Below, one piece after another: positions 1-6,349 of a stretch of DNA of 7,379 nt. Source of the DNA: Oscillospiraceae bacterium (GTDB lineage: Bacteria > Bacillota > Clostridia > Christensenellales > Aristaeellaceae). The stretch lies in contig JAITDK010000086.1 of the NCBI GenBank assembly GCA_031282605.1, positions 1-7,379 of the forward strand, in the 5' to 3' direction. Within the stretch, counting starts at the first letter, position 1, and each line of letters opens with the position of its first letter. The position numbers and the translations under genes were made by a program. The notes beneath the pieces were generated by a model that was not told the origin of the DNA, made no database searches, and saw only the letters and a program-made list of their open reading frames with translations.

Positions 1-30
1 AACCGTCGTTCGCCGTCCGCCGCGCCTTCA

Positions 31-864
31 CTAATTGATGTCGAATATGCGTATCGCGTTCGCAGATGCGGCGGCCGCCAATTCCTGCGGATCGATGCCG
101 CGCAGTTCGGCGATCCTTGCGGCTGTATAAGCGACGAACGCGGGTTCGTTGCGTTTGCCGCGCATGGGTTCGGGCGCGAGGTATGGACAGTCCGTCTCAA
201 TCAACAGTCTGTCCAAGGGGATATTGCGCGCGGTTTCATGCAGGTTGCGCGCGTTCTTGAACGTTGTGTTTCCGGAGAAGGAGATTACGCAGCCCAGGTC
301 GAGGTAGGCCTGCGCCCGCTCCCAGTCGCCGGAATAGCAATGCAGTATGATCTCGCGGGGGCGTGCGGCATTCACAGAGCTTAAGAACTCAAGCATCTCG
401 TCGTGAGCGTCGCGTATATGCAGCACGACCGGCAGATTCCATTTCCCCGCCCAGGCAAACTGCGTCTTAAACGCGAGTCTTTGCACGTCGCGCGGCGGGC
501 CGTCGTCGTAATGATAGTCCAGGCCGATCTCGCCTATAGCCTTGACGCTGGCACTCAATGTCAGCGCGCGCGTCCACGCCTCGTCCGACGCAGTGAACGC
601 GGCTGCGTTTTCTGGATGAACGCCGACCGCGGCGTATAGTTTTATCCCATATGGGTTGGGTGATTCGGCGAGGATTACCGCCGCCTCGGACGAACCGCGA
701 TCCGCACCGATGGTGACGCATCGCGTAACGCCCGCGTCAGCCATGCGGCGCAATACATCCGCGCGATCCGAGTCAAACCGCGCGTCGTCCAGATGGGCGT
801 GCGTGTCTATTAAGTTGGAGAGGGGCGCGCTGCCTCGAAACCCTGCGTCATGAACCGCGCTCAT
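31..864 (-). CDS. tatD: TatD-family metal-dependent hydrolase / 3'-5' DNase
   Basis: The product is a 277-residue cytoplasmic hydrolase of the TatD family (amidohydrolase-like TIM barrel). Members are metal-dependent nucleases linked to DNA repair or degradation, and the exact substrate here is not known. The family metal ligands are visible: DTHAH with H22 and H24, the glutamate of GEIGLDY (E112), H149 in VVLHIRD, H175 in LHCYSGD, and D225 in IETDCPYLAP. Family members usually start within a few residues of the DTHAH motif; this one has about 17 extra residues. ATG at 864 is nevertheless the only ATG, GTG or TTG in frame ahead of the motif. The start overlaps the metG stop as ATGA, and only a weak GAGATAGG-like ribosome site precedes it, so translation is probably coupled to metG. 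The metG-tatD order is common in Firmicutes. The stop is TAG. Family assignment is firm; the biological role is general. Confidence 0.95.
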   Translation of the reverse strand: MSAVHDAGFRGSAPLSNLIDTHAHLDDARFDSDRADVLRRMADAGVTRCVTIGADRGSSEAAVILAESPNPYGIKLYAAVGVHPENAAAFTASDEAWTRALTLSASVKAIGEIGLDYHYDDGPPRDVQRLAFKTQFAWAGKWNLPVVLHIRDAHDEMLEFLSSVNAARPREIILHCYSGDWERAQAYLDLGCVISFSGNTTFKNARNLHETARNIPLDRLLIETDCPYLAPEPMRGKRNEPAFVAYTAARIAELRGIDPQELAAAASANAIRIFDIN

Positions 865-2807
865 CCTATCTCGGAGCCAGCGGGCATATCGCCATCGAGG
901 GTCACGAGCCGCAGGTTTCCCTTGTCGTCCGACGCGGCGAGGATCATCCCCTCCGAGACCATGCCGCGCATCTTGCGGGGCGCAAGGTTAGCCAGCAGCG
1001 CGACCGTCTTGCCAATCATGGACTCCGGCGCGTACTGCTGCGCGATGCCGCTTAGCACGGTGCGTTCGCCGGAGCCGTCGTCCAGCGTGAGTTTGAGCAG
1101 CTTATCGGACTTGGGGACGCGTTCGGCGGCCAGTACCTTAGCTGTAATCAATTTGATCTTTGCGAAATCGTCGATGGCGATGACGGTCGGCGTTTCCTGT
1201 TTCGCGGCCTCGGCGGCTGAGGGTTCCGCAATGGGCTGAGCCGGCGCGGGAACCGCCAGTCCCTCTAATTCCTTCTTGATGTCGATGCGCGGGAATAGCG
1301 CGTCGCCCTTCGTGACGGTATTCCCGACGATATTGGGGGTTAATGATTTCAGCGAAGCCCAATCCTTCAATCCCGGTTCGGCGATGCCCAGCTGCTCGAA
1401 TATCCTTCGCGGCGTTCCGGGCATAAACGGGCTGATCAGCACCGCGACAAACCTTGCCGCCTCCGCAAGGTAATACAGCACCGTCGCCAAACGTCCGCGT
1501 TTACCGGGATCCTTGGCGAGAATCCACGGCGTGGTCTGGTCGATATACTTGTTGCATTCGCCTATCACGCGCCATATCGCGGCCAGCGCGGCGGAGAACT
1601 GCAGCGCGTCCATGTTGGACTCGATCTCCGAAGGTAGCGTAAGCAGGTGGGATTCCAGCGTATCCTCAAGCTCGGTCTTGTCGGACGGTTCAGGCATAAC
1701 GCCGCCGAAATACTGGGCGATCATGGCCGTAGTTCGGCTGATGAGATTGCCCAAATCGTTGGACAGATCTGCGTTCATGCGGGTGAGCAGCGCGGCGTGG
1801 GTATAATTGCCGTCCGCGCCGAACGGCACTTCGCGCAGCAGGAAGTGGCGCACCGCGTCTGAGCCGTACCGCGCGCACAGGACGTTCGGATCAATGACAT
1901 TGCCCAGCGACTTGCTCATCTTCTGTCCGTCGATGAGCAGCCAACCGTGGCCGAATATCTGACGCGGAATGGGTATATCCAGCATCTTGAGCATGATCGG
2001 CCAGTATATCGAGTGGAATCGCACGATCTCCTTGCCCACTAAATGAACGTTGGCGGGCCAGAACTTCTTGTACAGTTCGTCATGATCGGTGCCGAAGCCC
2101 AGCGCGGTGATATAGTTGGAGAGCGCGTCAATCCATACGTACGCGATATGCTTAGGATCGAACGGCAGCGGCACGCCCCATGTAAACGATGTGCGGCTCA
2201 CACACAGGTCGTTCAATCCGGAGCGCAGGAACGCGAGCATCTCGTTCGTGCGCGTCTTGGGCTGGATGAAGTCGGGGTGGGATTCGATATACTCGATTAT
2301 CCAGTCCTGATACTTGGACAGGCGCAGGAAGTAGCTTTCCTCTTTTTCAGGATGCACGGGGCGGCCGCAGTCGGGACACAGCCCGTTCTTGGCCTGAGTC
2401 TGCGTCCAGAACGCCTCGCACGGCGTGCAGTACAGCCCCTCGTATTCCGACTTGTACAGGTCGCCCGTCGCGAGAAGCCGCTCGTATATCTGCTGGACGA
2501 TCTTCACGTGGCGCGGCTCGGTTGTGCGAATGAAGTCGTCATACTCCACGTCCATGACGCGCCACAAATTCTTCGTACTCGCGGCGATCGCGTCGACATA
2601 GGCTTGGGGATCGGCGCCCTGCTGCGCGGCCTTCTCCGCGACCTTTTGACCGTGTTCATCCAATCCGGTAAGGAAATATACCTCGTGCCCGGTCAGTTTC
2701 TTAAAGCGCGCCAGCGTATCTGCCGCGACCGAGCAGTAACTGTGCCCGATGTGCAGGTTGTCGCTGGGGTAGTATATAGGCGTTGTAATGTAGAATCTAT
2801 CCGGCAT
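861..2807 (-). CDS. metG: Methionyl-tRNA synthetase with C-terminal tRNA-binding domain
   Basis: This cytoplasmic class I aminoacyl-tRNA synthetase of 648 residues charges tRNA(Met) with methionine using ATP. The HIGH signature is at residues 19-22 (LHIGH) and the KMSKS loop at 296-300. Between them is a zinc knuckle with CxxC pairs at 127-130 and 144-147, the four-cysteine form. GLDEHGQK near residue 50 and YVWIDAL near 225 are also typical. An anticodon-binding helical domain follows. From about residue 540 there is a Trbp111/EMAP-like tRNA-binding OB domain (IDDFAKIKLITAKV ... RKMRGMVSEGM), usually used for dimerisation and tRNA affinity. Length is normal for this two-part form. ATG at 2807 is preceded by AAGGAGG at 2820-2814 with a 6-nt spacer, which settles the start. 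It heads a two-gene unit with tatD. No T-box or SAM riboswitch consensus is visible in its leader. Confidence 0.98.
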   Translation of the reverse strand: MPDRFYITTPIYYPSDNLHIGHSYCSVAADTLARFKKLTGHEVYFLTGLDEHGQKVAEKAAQQGADPQAYVDAIAASTKNLWRVMDVEYDDFIRTTEPRHVKIVQQIYERLLATGDLYKSEYEGLYCTPCEAFWTQTQAKNGLCPDCGRPVHPEKEESYFLRLSKYQDWIIEYIESHPDFIQPKTRTNEMLAFLRSGLNDLCVSRTSFTWGVPLPFDPKHIAYVWIDALSNYITALGFGTDHDELYKKFWPANVHLVGKEIVRFHSIYWPIMLKMLDIPIPRQIFGHGWLLIDGQKMSKSLGNVIDPNVLCARYGSDAVRHFLLREVPFGADGNYTHAALLTRMNADLSNDLGNLISRTTAMIAQYFGGVMPEPSDKTELEDTLESHLLTLPSEIESNMDALQFSAALAAIWRVIGECNKYIDQTTPWILAKDPGKRGRLATVLYYLAEAARFVAVLISPFMPGTPRRIFEQLGIAEPGLKDWASLKSLTPNIVGNTVTKGDALFPRIDIKKELEGLAVPAPAQPIAEPSAAEAAKQETPTVIAIDDFAKIKLITAKVLAAERVPKSDKLLKLTLDDGSGERTVLSGIAQQYAPESMIGKTVALLANLAPRKMRGMVSEGMILAASDDKGNLRLVTLDGDMPAGSEIG

Positions 2808-2813
2808 AGGGCG

Positions 2814-2820
2814 CCTCCTT
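2814..2820 (-). promoter_or_regulatory. Strong ribosome binding site of metG
   Basis: On the minus strand the sequence reads AAGGAGG, followed by a 6-nt spacer and ATG at 2807. This is a near-ideal Shine-Dalgarno and it fixes the metG start. Confidence 0.85.
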
Positions 2821-2846
2821 CTATTTATCCGTATTATTAGTTTAAA

Positions 2847-2874
2847 CCGCGAGGCTGCGGCATTAATATCGCGG
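2847..2874 (-). repeat. Small inverted repeat in the metG leader
   Basis: CCGCGA at 2847-2852 and TCGCGG at 2869-2874 are exact reverse complements separated by 16 nt, so the metG mRNA leader could form a 6-bp stem. A competing 4-bp pairing (CCGC 2847-2850 with GCGG 2857-2860) shares the left arm. Only three T residues follow the stem in the metG direction, so it is not a convincing terminator or attenuator. A regulatory role is unproven. Confidence 0.4.
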
Positions 2875-2886
2875 ACTGTGCCACAA

Positions 2887-2916
2887 ATCAGACCCCCTCG
2901 CGCTAATATGGGTCAA
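2887..2916 (-). promoter_or_regulatory. Candidate sigma-70/sigma-A promoter for metG-tatD
   Basis: On the minus strand TTGACC (2916-2911, 5 of 6 matches to the -35 consensus) is followed 18 bp later by TCTGAT (2892-2887, 4 of 6 matches to the -10). This would give a metG leader of about 70 nt. The spacing is acceptable and the -10 is mediocre. It is the best candidate in this direction that I found by eye. Confidence 0.45.
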
Positions 2917-2934
2917 TAAATGGAATTCTACACT

Positions 2935-2983
2935 GCATTCCGGCAAAGCGCAAGATTTTTCACCAGCATTCTGGTAAAGAGCA
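2935..2983. repeat. Pair of 18-bp direct repeats upstream of dapF, operator-like
   Basis: GCATTCCGGCAAAGCGCA (2935-2952) and GCATTCTGGTAAAGAGCA (2966-2983) match at 15 of 18 positions, with differences at positions 7, 10 and 15. The starts are 31 bp apart, close to three helical turns, so a protein could bind both copies on the same DNA face. The right copy overlaps the -35 region of the candidate dapF promoter. It also contains most of a short inverted repeat, ACCAG-CATT-CTGGT (2962-2975). The repeats are seen directly; a role as binding sites for a transcription factor is inference. Confidence 0.6.
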
Positions 2984-2991
2984 TGGCGGCG

Positions 2992-3000
2992 TGATATACT
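2992..3000 (+). promoter_or_regulatory. Extended -10 promoter for dapF
   Basis: TGATATACT fits the extended -10 pattern TGnTATAAT with one mismatch. It lies about 40 bp ahead of the dapF start. A matching -35 is weak: TGGTAA at 2972-2977 with a 17-bp spacer has only 3 of 6 consensus bases. That is usual for extended -10 promoters. GATAAT at 3004-3009 is an alternative -10. Confidence 0.5.
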
Positions 3001-3030
3001 ACTGATAATAATTGTCAAACAGCCTGGGAC

Positions 3031-3035
3031 GGAGG
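3031..3035 (+). promoter_or_regulatory. Ribosome binding site that decides the dapF start
   Basis: GGAGG is followed by a 6-nt spacer and ATG at 3042. The frame is open further upstream to a TTG at 3012, but this site lies inside that extension and points to 3042 as the true start. Confidence 0.85.
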
Positions 3036-3041
3036 TACGGT

Positions 3042-3890
3042 ATGCGGTTTACGAAGATGCATGGCATCGGAAACGATTATATTTACATCAATGGATTTGA
3101 GGAACGGGTGGATGATCCGGCGGCGCTGTCCGTCAGTATGAGCGCCTATCACACGGGCGTAGGATCGGACGGGATCATACTGATACTGCCCAGCGACAAG
3201 GCCGATCTGCGGATGCGGATGTTCAATAACGACGGCAGCGAGGCTCAGATGTGCGGCAACGGCGCGCGGTGCATTGCTAGGTACGCATACGAGCGAGGGC
3301 TGATCGGTAAGGACAGAACCAGCTTCACCCTGGAAACGGGCGGGGGGATAAAAAATCTGACGATCATCAAGGACGGCGAGACCGTAAGCGCGGTGCGGGT
3401 AGACATGGGCGCGCCGGTGTTCGCGCCGTCGAAGATACCCGTCGCGCTGGACGGCGACGCGGTGGTAGAGCGCGCGATAGAGATTGTCGGCAGAACGTTC
3501 CCTATGACGTGCGTGTCGATGGGCAATCCGCACGCGGTGCTGTTCATAGAAGAGGATCCGTTCACACTCAAAGGGTTTGAGGCGTATGGCAGGATGCTGG
3601 AGAATCATGAGATGTTCCCTGAGCGGGTGAATGTGGAGTTCGTCAAACGCATATCCGATAATCGGCTGAAGATGCGCGTTTGGGAGCGCGGCTCGGGTGA
3701 AACGATGGCGTGCGGTACGGGCGCGTGCGCGGCCGCGGTGGCAGCGAAACGCACAGGCCGCGTGGGATTCGGCGAGACGCGCATAACCCTGCGCGGCGGC
3801 GATCTGACGATCGACTGGCTCGGCGGTGACAATCCCGTGCTGATGACCGGCCCTGCGACGTTCGTATTCGACGGCGTCTGGCTGGGATAA
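3042..3890 (+). CDS. dapF: Diaminopimelate epimerase
   Basis: This cytoplasmic, cofactor-independent epimerase converts LL-2,6-diaminopimelate to meso-diaminopimelate, the direct precursor of lysine and a peptidoglycan cross-linking residue. The 282-residue length is normal. The start has the family motif MRFTKMHGIGNDY, and both catalytic cysteines are present: C71 in MCGNGARC and C224 in MACGTGAC. The conserved GNPHAV (161-166) and ERGSGETMACGTG motifs are intact. The start at 3042 is chosen because GGAGG lies 6 nt upstream and the homology begins there; an upstream TTG at 3012 would add ten residues with no family likeness. It is the first gene of a plus-strand cluster with lysC and two permeases, and is divergent from metG. 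It probably depends on the extended -10 promoter at 2992-3000. Confidence 0.98.
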   Translation: MRFTKMHGIGNDYIYINGFEERVDDPAALSVSMSAYHTGVGSDGIILILPSDKADLRMRMFNNDGSEAQMCGNGARCIARYAYERGLIGKDRTSFTLETGGGIKNLTIIKDGETVSAVRVDMGAPVFAPSKIPVALDGDAVVERAIEIVGRTFPMTCVSMGNPHAVLFIEEDPFTLKGFEAYGRMLENHEMFPERVNVEFVKRISDNRLKMRVWERGSGETMACGTGACAAAVAAKRTGRVGFGETRITLRGGDLTIDWLGGDNPVLMTGPATFVFDGVWLG

Positions 3891-3895
3891 ACGCG

Positions 3896-3914
3896 GTTCG
3901 GCATGCCGCCGAAC
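3896..3914 (+). repeat. Hairpin just after dapF
   Basis: GTTCGGC (3896-3902) and GCCGAAC (3908-3914) form a perfect 7-bp stem with the 5-nt loop ATGCC, starting 5 nt after the dapF stop. No T-run follows, so it does not look like a canonical intrinsic terminator. It may slow polymerase or protect the 3' end of the dapF message. That function is inference. Confidence 0.5.
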
Positions 3915-3942
3915 GGGCAAGCGTTCGAGGGCAAGCCGTCGA
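3915..3942. repeat. 14-bp tandem duplication in the dapF-lysC gap
   Basis: GGGCAAGCGTTCGA (3915-3928) is followed directly by GGGCAAGCCGTCGA (3929-3942), with 12 of 14 bases identical. The pair abuts the right arm of the hairpin at 3896-3914. It could be a slippage duplication or a paired binding site; the sequence does not decide. No lysine-riboswitch consensus is seen in this gap. Confidence 0.5.
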
Positions 3943-3967
3943 TTTGAAAGAGAACCCAAAGAAGCGC

Positions 3968-3996
3968 AGTACATTTTGGCCGGCTCCGCATATGAT
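3968..3996 (+). promoter_or_regulatory. Possible internal promoter for lysC
   Basis: TATGAT at 3991-3996 matches 5 of 6 -10 bases. AGTACA at 3968-3973, 17 bp upstream, matches 3 of 6 -35 bases. The surrounding DNA is AT-rich and would give a leader of about 30 nt. The call is weak, because lysC may simply be read through from dapF. Confidence 0.3.
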
Positions 3997-4018
3997 GAAA
4001 TTATCAACAAATATCGTT

Positions 4019-4023
4019 AGGAG
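4019..4023 (+). promoter_or_regulatory. Ribosome binding site that decides the lysC start
   Basis: AGGAG ends directly against a TTG at 4024 and lies 9 nt before a second in-frame TTG at 4033. A ribosome needs spacing, so the second TTG is the likely start. Confidence 0.75.
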
Positions 4024-4032
4024 TTGTTACCA

Positions 4033-5394
4033 TTGATAGTAGCCAAGTTTGGCGGCAGCTCGCTGTCGGACTCGGAGCAGTTCCTGAAGGTGCGGGAGAT
4101 ACTGCGCAGCGATCCCGCAAGGCGGTACGTGATCCCATCCGCGCCGGGACGACGGCATGGCGCCGACCATAAGATAACGGACTTGTTATATCGATGTCAT
4201 GATCTGGCGCAAGCCATAGGACACGAATCCCGCGAAGCTATAGAACGCGCGCGCGAATACGAGCGGGTATTCAGCGAGATTCGCCGCCGCTTCCTGGACA
4301 TAGCCGCCGCGCTGAGGCTGGACGTGGATCTGGAAGGCGAACTCGACAAGATAGAACGCCGCATACCGCAGGAACCGACAGCCGATTACGCGGCCAGCCG
4401 CGGCGAATATCTGAACGGATTGTTGCTGTCCGCGCTGATGGGCTGGACGTTCATTGATCCTGCGGACTGCGTGTGGTTTAGGGACGACGGCACGTTCGAC
4501 TCGGAACGCACCCAATTGGAATGCGCGCACGCCCTGCTGAAGCATGAGTACGCCGTTATACCGGGCTTTTACGGAAACATGCCCGACGGCACGATCAGGA
4601 CGTTCTCGCGCGGCGGCAGCGACGTGACCGGCGCGATAGTCGCGCGCGCCGTGGACGCGGACTTATACGAGAATTGGACGGACGTATCCGGATTCCTCAC
4701 CGCCGACCCGCGCATCGTCAAGAATCCGCGCCGGATAGAGCAGATAACATACCGCGAGCTGCGCGAATTATCGTATATGGGCGCGACCGTGCTGCATGAG
4801 GACGCGATATTCCCGGTGCGCAAGGCGGGCATTCCCATCAATATTCGCAACACCAACGAGCCTGAGCACCCCGGCACGCTGATACTCCCGCACGCGCAAG
4901 GCGAACCGCTGGCAGGCATCACTGGTATCGCTGGGCGCAAAGGCTTCGCGATCATCGTGATTGAGAAGGCTATGATGAACGCGGAATTGGGATTTGGCCG
5001 CCGCGTGCTGCAGGCGGTCGAGGAGTGCGGCATATCGTTCGAGCATCTGCCCACGGGTATAGACACCATGTGCGTTGTGCTTCACAAGGAAGCGCTGGAT
5101 AAGGCACGAGAGAGGCTGATCACGCGCATATACGAGCTTACCGAGCCGGATTCGATAGAAATTCACGAGGATATGGCGCTGATAGCGACGGTGGGTAGGG
5201 GTATGGTGCGCCAACGCGGCATTGCGTCCAGGCTGTTCGCCGCGCTGAGCGACGCGCACGTGAACGTGCGCATGATCGACCAGGGATCCAGCGAGCTGAA
5301 CATTATCGTCGGAGTGTCAAGCCTGGATTTCGATGAAGCCGTGCGCGCCATATACGGGACGTTCATCGACGAAAGCGGCGGCGATGTTCGTTAA
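4033..5394 (+). CDS. lysC: Aspartate kinase with C-terminal ACT domains
   Basis: This cytoplasmic enzyme phosphorylates L-aspartate with ATP to 4-phospho-aspartate, the first step of the aspartate family pathway (lysine, meso-diaminopimelate, threonine, methionine). The 453-residue kinase opens with the nucleotide-site motif KFGGSS (5-10). SAPGRR (36-41), the substrate-site SRGEYLNG (122-129) and FSRGGSDVTG (191-200) follow. From about residue 300 there are two ACT-type segments, the second including GRGMVRQRGIASRLF and the DQGSSELNI motif; such domains usually bind an end-product amino acid for feedback inhibition. The start is TTG at 4033, because AGGAG lies 9 nt upstream and the family start (IVAKFGGSS) fits; TTG at 4024 would leave no spacer. 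Context favours a lysine- or DAP-directed isozyme next to dapF, so the lysC symbol is by context. The end overlaps the next gene by 11 bp. Confidence 0.95.
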   Translation: MIVAKFGGSSLSDSEQFLKVREILRSDPARRYVIPSAPGRRHGADHKITDLLYRCHDLAQAIGHESREAIERAREYERVFSEIRRRFLDIAAALRLDVDLEGELDKIERRIPQEPTADYAASRGEYLNGLLLSALMGWTFIDPADCVWFRDDGTFDSERTQLECAHALLKHEYAVIPGFYGNMPDGTIRTFSRGGSDVTGAIVARAVDADLYENWTDVSGFLTADPRIVKNPRRIEQITYRELRELSYMGATVLHEDAIFPVRKAGIPINIRNTNEPEHPGTLILPHAQGEPLAGITGIAGRKGFAIIVIEKAMMNAELGFGRRVLQAVEECGISFEHLPTGIDTMCVVLHKEALDKARERLITRIYELTEPDSIEIHEDMALIATVGRGMVRQRGIASRLFAALSDAHVNVRMIDQGSSELNIIVGVSSLDFDEAVRAIYGTFIDESGGDVR

Positions 5395-6340
5395 CGCGCT
5401 GACCGCCGTGGCGACGATGCTCATATTGATGGGCGTCGGCTGTTTCTTCGCCTGGAAGGGCTATCTGACGGAGGAGGGCAACCGACTGCTGTCCGCGTTG
5501 GTGATACGCGCCGCTCTGCCGGGCACTATACTGTCGACTATGCTGACCACGTTCACGCGCGGCGAGCTTCTAGGTTTCGCGTACCTGCTGATTGTGCCGG
5601 CGTCGAACATGCTGATATGGGCGTTCGCGGCGCGGCGGTTCGCAAAGCTGCTCCGGGTGCCGGCGAAGAGGCAAGGCGTGTTCACCGCGCTGTGCGCGTT
5701 CAGCAACACGGTTTTCATCGGATTCCCCGTCGTGCGCGCCGTCATCGGCGAGATGGGGATGCCGTACGCGACGGCGTACTACTTGGCGAACACGACGATG
5801 TTTTGGGTGGTAGGCGTGGGTGAGATTCAGCGTGATGGAATCAACCAGCCAACAGCCGCCGTGGGTTTCGGGCGGGTTATCGTTACAACGCTCAAGCGTC
5901 TGATCAGTCCGCCGTTCGTGACGCTAGTGATCTCAATTATGCTTATACTGATTGGAGCGGCGCTGCCCGCGCCGATCATGAACGCCGCGTCTTCCATAGG
6001 AGGGCTGGTCACACCGCTGTCTATGATATTCATAGGATCGATGCTGTTCAAGGCGCTGCGCGGAGGGTTCAAGTGGGAGCGTGGGTTCGGCGCGCTGCTG
6101 CTCGTGCGGTATATGCTCGCGCCCGCGCTGACGCTGGCGTCGTGCTTGCTGCTGGGCGTTAGGGGATTACCCGCGCAGGTGTTCGTGCTGCAGACAAGCA
6201 TGGCCACCATGACCCAGGTGGCGATCATAGCGCATGGCTATGGCGCGGACGGGGAGTACGCGTCGCTGGGGGTCGCGGCGTCAACCCTCGGCCTTATGAT
6301 CGCTCTGCCGTTGATCGCGCTGGCGCTTCCGCTGATATAA
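5384..6340 (+). CDS. AEC-family (auxin efflux carrier-like) membrane permease
   Basis: This is a 318-residue inner-membrane protein of the AEC/Mem_trans family. Bacterial relatives move organic anions such as malate, and others are uncharacterised exporters, so the substrate here is unknown. About ten hydrophobic segments can be seen, five in each half, with a polar central stretch near residues 146-170. Family-like motifs include NTVFIGFP (108-115) in the first half and TPLSMIFIGSML (210-221) with the TSMATMTQV stretch (271-279) in the second. ATG at 5384 is chosen because it opens directly on a membrane segment. An upstream in-frame ATG at 5333 would add a polar 17-residue leader lying inside lysC. 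The start overlaps lysC by 11 bp and has only a weak GAAAG ribosome site, which suggests translational coupling to lysC. Export of an aspartate- or lysine-pathway product is an attractive guess, not a demonstrated role. Confidence 0.9.
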   Translation: MFVNALTAVATMLILMGVGCFFAWKGYLTEEGNRLLSALVIRAALPGTILSTMLTTFTRGELLGFAYLLIVPASNMLIWAFAARRFAKLLRVPAKRQGVFTALCAFSNTVFIGFPVVRAVIGEMGMPYATAYYLANTTMFWVVGVGEIQRDGINQPTAAVGFGRVIVTTLKRLISPPFVTLVISIMLILIGAALPAPIMNAASSIGGLVTPLSMIFIGSMLFKALRGGFKWERGFGALLLVRYMLAPALTLASCLLLGVRGLPAQVFVLQTSMATMTQVAIIAHGYGADGEYASLGVAASTLGLMIALPLIALALPLI

Positions 6341-6349
6341 AGAGGTATT

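Noticed and set aside
1..31. Possible start of a further minus-strand gene (GTG at 31-29 overlapping the tatD stop as TAGTG)
   Set aside because: Only about ten codons are visible, there is no ribosome site, and no family can be recognised from so few residues.
2043..2840. Long open frame (265 codons) on the plus strand opposite metG
   Set aside because: It lies almost entirely within metG on the other strand, has no ribosome site or recognisable domain, and is expected from the codon bias of a GC-rich gene.
2921..2942. Inverted repeat GGAAT-N10-ATTCC in the divergent intergenic region
   Set aside because: Only 5 bp with a 10-nt gap, readily expected by chance in this AT-rich stretch. The direct repeats beside it are better supported.
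3956..3979. CCAAA/TTTGG inverted repeat and a CATTTTGG resembling the dapF upstream repeat
   Set aside because: The matches are only 5 to 8 bases with no extended similarity, so I do not claim a third copy of the repeat.
3015..4010. Long open frame (331 codons) on the minus strand opposite dapF
   Set aside because: It is antisense to a full-length, clearly functional dapF. Its arginine- and histidine-rich product resembles no family and is typical of a shadow frame.
3891..4032. Lysine riboswitch upstream of lysC
   Set aside because: Expected from Firmicute lysC genes, but the conserved L-box blocks are absent and the gap is shorter than the usual element.
3992..4036. 14-codon leader frame (MMKLSTNIVRSCYH) running into the lysC start
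   Set aside because: It has no ribosome site, is too short to judge, and contains no run of lysine or other regulatory codons.
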